From Planctomycetota bacterium (GTDB taxonomy: Bacteria; Planctomycetota; Phycisphaerae; WQYP01), in NCBI GenBank assembly GCA_021785435.1, contig JAJYFE010000027.1:1-37533 (forward strand): a stretch of DNA of 37,533 bases, written 5' to 3'. Within the stretch, counting starts at the first letter, position 1. Each line of letters starts with the position of its first letter. Shown in pieces: positions 33,831-37,533 of this stretch. Both the position numbers and the translations under genes were made by a program. Under the pieces are notes generated by a model, which saw only the letters and a program-made list of their open reading frames with translations, did no database searches and was not told where the DNA came from.

Positions 33831-34000
33831 CGACTTTTGCCATTTTTCCGTAGCGTAAATGGTCGAATCCTTCGGAAATCGCGTTGCAGCGCGAGTCTTG
33901 GCACACCCCGTCTTCTATACGAGCGTGCAAAAAATCCACGCCCATTCTAAAAGGCTCGCGAAATCACACTTTGCGGTTCCTCCGAAATCGGCAAAAGTCG
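33831..34000. repeat. Spaced 11-bp inverted repeat upstream of the GH123-like gene
   Basis: CGACTTTTGCC (33831-33841) and GGCAAAAGTCG (33990-34000) are exact reverse complements 148 bp apart, with partial similarity continuing inward (CATTTTTCCG versus GATTTCGGA). The interval 33789-34065 has no gene. It could hold paired operators or the ends of a small decayed insertion. No promoter of the TAGAAT-GTCA type was found here. Confidence 0.4.
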
Positions 34001-34065
34001 TGCTAAGGCCGTGCGCACCGCATGCGGAGCTGTTACCGAACAGTCCAAGGATCCCCGCCGCGGTA

Positions 34066-35604
34066 TCACCATGCCTCAGCGGCAGCGGCGGCTTGTGGAT
34101 TCACCGTCCGGATCGGTACCATACAGGTATCAAAGGGAGGCGCCAGTGTCTGTATTGGCACGGTGTCAAAGATTATCTGCCAATTGAGGCTGCCGGTGAT
34201 GCCTACCTGGCTGGTGTCGGTGGTGCCGTTTACCACGCCCGTGGCCGTGGTGTAGGTGAAAATGTTGTCGCCATTTTCCCCTACATACGGTGAGGTTTCC
34301 CACGTCACGTGATCGTCGCCGAAGCCTACGTTCTGACCGTCGCCGGCATGGTTGCCGGAGTTGTAAATATAGGGGCCGAAGGTGTTGGCGGTCGGCAGCG
34401 TGGTGGTGATGCGCTGGTACACGCCATTGCCGGGGCCGTCGTCACTGGAGCCAAGCCAGCCGGCCTGCCCCGCATCCGCGGGAGCCATGTCGCTGACCAA
34501 TGGAACCAAGCTGTTGGCGCCGTTGGTGGTCCACCAGAGGCCGGGCAGCTTAAAACCGCCCGAGCCGTTGTAGGCCGCGGACCAGGGTAGGGCGATGGAG
34601 TAGCTTTCCCCCTGGCCATTGGAATCGTAGGTGAAAGCATAACCACCGGCGCCCGCGGTATTCCCAGGCGGCAGGTTTCCAAAATCAGCGCTGTAGGTGG
34701 CGATGGCGCCGTTTTCATATTGTTCCACGGATGCGCCGATCGCCAGGGGATCCGACGGGCAGATGAAGCTCGCCGGCGTGGTGTACCCCTGCAACACGAG
34801 GAGCCACATGCAGCCCATCGGGCTGTCCGACCGTGCCCAAAGGGCGGGTGCGGTCTGGGAGTACCACTCCTGCACCACCTGCGGGGCCGTTCTCTCCGTT
34901 CCCGTGTAATCCTTATACGGCATTACGGAGCCGTTCAGGCACTGCGTGCCATTAACGCCGCCCAAGGTGGCCGGAAGGACCCCACCGTTACTTTGGGCGT
35001 ACGTCACCATGGACTCGATGATCCCGCGCACGTTGGCCATGCAGACGGCGCGGTTGGCCAGTTCCCGGGCCTTGGCTAATGCCGGTAGAAGTATAGATAT
35101 CAATATAGCTATTATTGATATCACCACCAGCAGCTCGATCAGCGTAAACGCGGCGCGCTTCTTTTGCGCCGGGCGCATCCCCCGCTCCGCCTCCAGGAGA
35201 GACGCGGCGTCGACGTGGCCGCCGAGACGCCCGGCGCCGCCGATCGGCTGGGCCCACCCGGCGGGTGTGGCGGGTTGAAGATCAGCCACGGCAGCTTCGA
35301 CCGCCTGGGCCAATAGATGGGTGCGAAAACCGTTCATGGGTGACTCCTTGCAAAAAGAGGGAACAATGTGACCACTGTTGGGAGTGGGGCTTTCCGTGTT
35401 GACGAAACCCGACATGCTAGGCTCCTTGTAAGCATCGCGAAGACCACAGGCGTCGGCTACGCCGCCGGCGCCGGCCATGGCGGCTTCGGCCGCCGGGTCC
35501 AACAGATGGGTGGGAAAACCGTTCATGGGTGACTCCTTGCAAAAAGAGGGAACAATGTGACCACTGTTGGGAGTGGGCCTTTCCGTGTTGACAAAACTCG
35601 ACAT
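34066..35604 (-). CDS. Prepilin-like protein with four possible starts, copy 2
   Basis: Protein of 512 aa from 35604. The pilin signal [32 protein letters not shown] has E at +5, but Ala instead of Gly at -1. The globular part ends with [24 protein letters not shown] and [20 protein letters not shown], nearly the same as copy 1. Four in-frame ATGs (35604, 35526, 35415, 35337) each follow AAGGAG at six or seven bases. A fifth ATG (35178), with a purine-rich stretch before it, would give a normal nine-residue leader. The true start cannot be chosen from sequence. Membrane-inserted pseudopilin or surface protein; role unknown. Three tandem promoters lie upstream. Confidence 0.85.
   Translation of the reverse strand: MSSFVNTERPTPNSGHIVPSFCKESPMNGFPTHLLDPAAEAAMAGAGGVADACGLRDAYKEPSMSGFVNTESPTPNSGHIVPSFCKESPMNGFRTHLLAQAVEAAVADLQPATPAGWAQPIGGAGRLGGHVDAASLLEAERGMRPAQKKRAAFTLIELLVVISIIAILISILLPALAKARELANRAVCMANVRGIIESMVTYAQSNGGVLPATLGGVNGTQCLNGSVMPYKDYTGTERTAPQVVQEWYSQTAPALWARSDSPMGCMWLLVLQGYTTPASFICPSDPLAIGASVEQYENGAIATYSADFGNLPPGNTAGAGGYAFTYDSNGQGESYSIALPWSAAYNGSGGFKLPGLWWTTNGANSLVPLVSDMAPADAGQAGWLGSSDDGPGNGVYQRITTTLPTANTFGPYIYNSGNHAGDGQNVGFGDDHVTWETSPYVGENGDNIFTYTTATGVVNGTTDTSQVGITGSLNWQIIFDTVPIQTLAPPFDTCMVPIRTVNPQAAAAAEAW
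35227..35604 (-). repeat. 189-bp tandem duplication of the leader of prepilin-like copy 2
   Basis: Residues 1-42 ([20 protein letters not shown]..., then [16 protein letters not shown]) recur at 64-105 ([20 protein letters not shown]..., then [16 protein letters not shown]). The offset is 63 codons, or 189 bp, so the frame is kept. The first 110 or so bases of each unit are almost identical and include two Shine-Dalgarno/ATG pairs; the remainder has diverged. Confidence 0.88.
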
Positions 35605-35766
35605 GGCGGGCTCCTTAACTTCAGTGCGTGCAAATCGGCTGTTACGACGCGTCGCGCAACCGCCCGGCTTGGTAATCCTAGCCTGCCACCACCCACCCAG
35701 GCTCGCGCCGCCTGATCCCCTATAACCCGTCCGTTTCCGCCAGGCAGCTCAATCTTGCTGTCTGAC

Positions 35767-35795
35767 ATTCTATAGCAACCTCGCGCCAGTGTCAA
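35767..35795 (-). promoter_or_regulatory. Promoter motif copy b, nearest to prepilin-like copy 2
   Basis: Minus strand: TTGACA (35795-35790), exactly 17 bp, TAGAAT (35772-35767), then GTCA. A consensus-quality housekeeping promoter, within the shared block TGCTATAGAATGTCA. Expected start of transcription is near 35760, leaving about 155 bases to the first ATG at 35604. Confidence 0.75.
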
Positions 35796-35889
35796 CGCCC
35801 CCGCGACCGGGCCGTTCTTCGCGCCCACCCGCAGCGCCGCGGGCGCCTTCGCGCCATATCGCGGACCGCGGTTACATACCATATGTGAC

Positions 35890-35918
35890 ATTCTATAGCA
35901 CCAGCGCAACACAATCAA
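35890..35918 (-). promoter_or_regulatory. Promoter motif copy c
   Basis: Minus strand: TTGATT (35918-35913), 17 bp, TAGAAT (35895-35890), then GTCA. It shares the 15-base block TGCTATAGAATGTCA with copy b, 123 bp away, and points in the same direction. Confidence 0.7.
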
Positions 35919-36073
35919 GGGGGCTGTGCCGCCAGCCCCCCAAGTTCCCGCCGCCCTCGGTCCGGGCGTCTGCAACGCCAATTCTCTACGATTCCACCTG
36001 ACCTTTGGCCTCGCCAAGCAATAACGCCATCGCTTCTTTGCCAAAATAACCAATCTGATTCCACATATTTGAC

Positions 36074-36102
36074 ATTCTATGGTATTTTTGCGACGCTGTC
36101 AA
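36074..36102 (-). promoter_or_regulatory. Promoter motif copy d
   Basis: Minus strand: TTGACA (36102-36097), 17 bp, TAGAAT (36079-36074), then GTCA. The bases before the -10 differ (ACCA instead of GCTA). It lies 184 bp upstream of copy c. The whole 35605-36143 gap holds these promoters and no convincing gene; a minus frame across it is open but has no known domain. Confidence 0.7.
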
Positions 36103-36143
36103 GTCCTTTATTACACCCACGGCGCGTAACCCGACCAGGAGGT

Positions 36144-37533
36144 ATGACGATAGGAGCGATGAAACAGGATCTGTGCGGGGGACCGATCGGCCCGGTCCGA
36201 CTGTATCTGGACGAGCTGACGATGCCCGCAGCCGACCTGGGGTCTGAAAATCCCCTGTTCGATATTCAAGCGGTGGCGTCGGCCGCAAATGCTCCGCAGC
36301 TGGTCGATCCCGCGGTTGATCCGGAGGATCGGCGTTTCATCGACTACGGGAGGGTGACGAGCTGCCTGCCCTATCGGCTTCAGGACGGCTACACGCGCCG
36401 CCGGCAGGCACGGAAATTCCGGGTAGCGGTGCTGGAGAACCAGCACCTGCGTGCGATCTTCCTGCTCGACCTTGGCGGGCGGTTGTGGTCGCTGTTTCAC
36501 AAGCCGTTGAACCGAGAGTTGTTGTACGTCAATCCGGTTTTCCAACCGGCGAATCTGGCCATTCGCAACGCCTGGTTCAGCGGTGGAGTGGAGTGGAATT
36601 TTGGCTGGCCGGGCCATTGGCCGATCACCTGCGCGCCGGTGTTCGCGGCGCGGTTGGCCGACGGCCACCGGCCGGTCCTGCGGCTTTATGAGTGGGAGCG
36701 GGTGCGACAAATGGCGTACCAGATAGACGCCTGGCTTTCGGAAGAGGCGCCGGTTCTGCTGGTTCGTGTGCGTTTGGCGAATCCACATCCGCGGGAAGTT
36801 CCGGTCTACTGGTGGTCCAACATCGCAGTTCCTGAGCAGCCCGGCGGCCGGGTGCTGGCGCCGGCGACACAAGCCTACACCTTCGCCTACGACGGCGCTA
36901 TGCGGCCAGCAAGCTTCCCGGTCCACAGGGGTTGCGACATCAGCTACCCGCTGCGGAATGAGCGGTCGGCGGACTACTTTTTTCGCATTCCGCAGGGGCG
37001 GCAGCCTTGGATTGCCTCCCTTGACGGCCAGGGTTGCGGGCTGTTCCAGACCTCCACCGCGCGGTTGCGCGGCCGGAAGGTTTTCGTCTGGGGAACGTCG
37101 CGGGGCGCGCGGCATTGGCAGGAATTCCTTTCCGTACCGGGCCACCCTTATCTGGAGGTTCAGGCGGGTTTGGGGCGGACGCAAGCGGAGTGTCTTCCGA
37201 TGCCGCCGGGCGCGGAATGGGAGTGGTTGGAAGCCTATGGGGCGGTGCTGGCCCCGCCGGAAATCGCGCATGGCAACGATTGGGGCGCGGCGTGTAACGC
37301 CGTGGAAAGGCGAATCAACCAGGTGATCAGTGTAGAACGCCTGGAGTTGGAGTTGCGGCGAACCGGGGCGTTGGCGCGGACCGTTGCGCCTGAGATCTTA
37401 CACCGTGGATCGGGCTGGGGCCGGGTTGAATTGGAGCGGCGCAGGGCGTGTGGGCAGCCGATGCTTCCGGAGAATTTAGTATTTGATGAGGCCTCGATCG
37501 GCGCTGCCGAAGAACCGTGGTTCCGATTATTGA
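36144..37533 (+). CDS. DUF5107 family protein, 3' end outside the window
   Basis: At least 463 aa, open to the window edge; the TGA at the last three bases is out of frame. The N-terminal part (about 60-330) has the DUF5107 pattern: LPYRLQDGYTRRRQARKFRV, LENQHLRAIFLLDLGGRLWSL, ELLYVNPVFQPANLAIRNAWF, GGVEWNFGWPGHWP and VYWWSNIAVPE. This is a galactose-mutarotase-like beta fold. Full members are about 1000 residues with TPR repeats after it, so a TPR half is expected beyond the edge. AGGAGG touches the ATG at 36144, which is too close; ATG 36159 is an alternative start. Found in planctomycetal glycan loci; the molecular role is unknown. Confidence 0.82.
   Translation, partial: MTIGAMKQDLCGGPIGPVRLYLDELTMPAADLGSENPLFDIQAVASAANAPQLVDPAVDPEDRRFIDYGRVTSCLPYRLQDGYTRRRQARKFRVAVLENQHLRAIFLLDLGGRLWSLFHKPLNRELLYVNPVFQPANLAIRNAWFSGGVEWNFGWPGHWPITCAPVFAARLADGHRPVLRLYEWERVRQMAYQIDAWLSEEAPVLLVRVRLANPHPREVPVYWWSNIAVPEQPGGRVLAPATQAYTFAYDGAMRPASFPVHRGCDISYPLRNERSADYFFRIPQGRQPWIASLDGQGCGLFQTSTARLRGRKVFVWGTSRGARHWQEFLSVPGHPYLEVQAGLGRTQAECLPMPPGAEWEWLEAYGAVLAPPEIAHGNDWGAACNAVERRINQVISVERLELELRRTGALARTVAPEILHRGSGWGRVELERRRACGQPMLPENLVFDEASIGAAEEPWFRLL

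Noticed and set aside
35523-36053. Minus-strand open frame of 176 codons over the gap between the pilin-like and DUF5107 genes
   Set aside because: It contains two of the repeated promoter blocks read as CYRMS, has no recognisable domain, and its composition fits GC-rich intergenic DNA.
36111-37271. Long minus-strand open frame (386 codons) opposite the DUF5107 gene
   Set aside because: No domain, Arg/Pro/Gln-rich composition typical of an antisense shadow, while the plus strand encodes a recognisable DUF5107 protein.

Overview
The window looks like a GC-rich chromosomal segment of an anaerobic or facultative bacterium of the Planctomycetota, most likely the Phycisphaerae. This is inferred from gene content only: class I sulfatases next to unusual glycoside hydrolases, prepilin-like proteins with an H-rich '[10 protein letters not shown]' C-terminal motif, a XylR-type AraC regulator with a LacI-like sensor domain, and DUF4838, GH123-like (formerly DUF4091) and DUF5107 proteins. 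No rRNA, tRNA or CRISPR array was seen.

Region 1 (about 0.3-10.3 kb, + strand) is a redox and iron-sulfur operon. A PAS/AAA+/Fis sigma-54 activator (320-1690) is followed by a likely activator-binding palindrome (1788-1803) and a sigma-54 promoter (1883-1898). The promoter points into a tightly packed operon: NifX-like protein, HdrA/QmoA-like flavoprotein, small winged-helix-like protein, QmoC-like HdrC-membrane fusion, second NifX-like protein, DUF5320 protein, two MinD/Mrp-type ATPases each carrying two [4Fe-4S] ferredoxin motifs, third NifX-like protein, and a CoA-disulfide-reductase-like flavoprotein with a decayed partial tandem copy behind it. The gene order suggests a membrane-linked electron-transfer module joined to Fe-S or metallocofactor handling. 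QmoB and the usual Qmo partners are absent.

Region 2 (10.3-23.2 kb) begins with a divergent pair: a XylR/AraC regulator (minus) and a prepilin-like gene (plus), with a 21-bp-phased direct repeat between them. Then comes a plus-strand set for glycan use: GH38-like enzyme, large secreted protein, sulfatase with an extra C-terminal domain, zinc-less MDR dehydrogenase, secreted mutarotase-like protein, and a frameshifted secreted protein.

Region 3 (23.2-33.8 kb) starts with a decayed IS630-family transposase that overlaps the 3' end of a minus-strand operon. Read in transcription order, that operon holds a GH123-like enzyme, a sulfatase, a prepilin C-terminal fragment followed by a promoter, a TAT-exported DUF4838 protein, an internally deleted sulfatase pseudogene, and a GH20 hexosaminidase. 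It plausibly degrades a sulfated amino-sugar glycan.

Region 4 (33.8-37.5 kb) contains a second prepilin-like gene (minus) with three similar promoters in tandem upstream and four in-frame starts, each with its own Shine-Dalgarno. Divergent from it is a DUF5107 gene that runs off the window end.

The least expected signals are the iterated start cassettes in both prepilin genes, the repeated TTGACA-N17-TAGAAT-GTCA promoter block, and the sigma-54-controlled Qmo/NifX/Mrp operon whose first mRNA appears almost leaderless.
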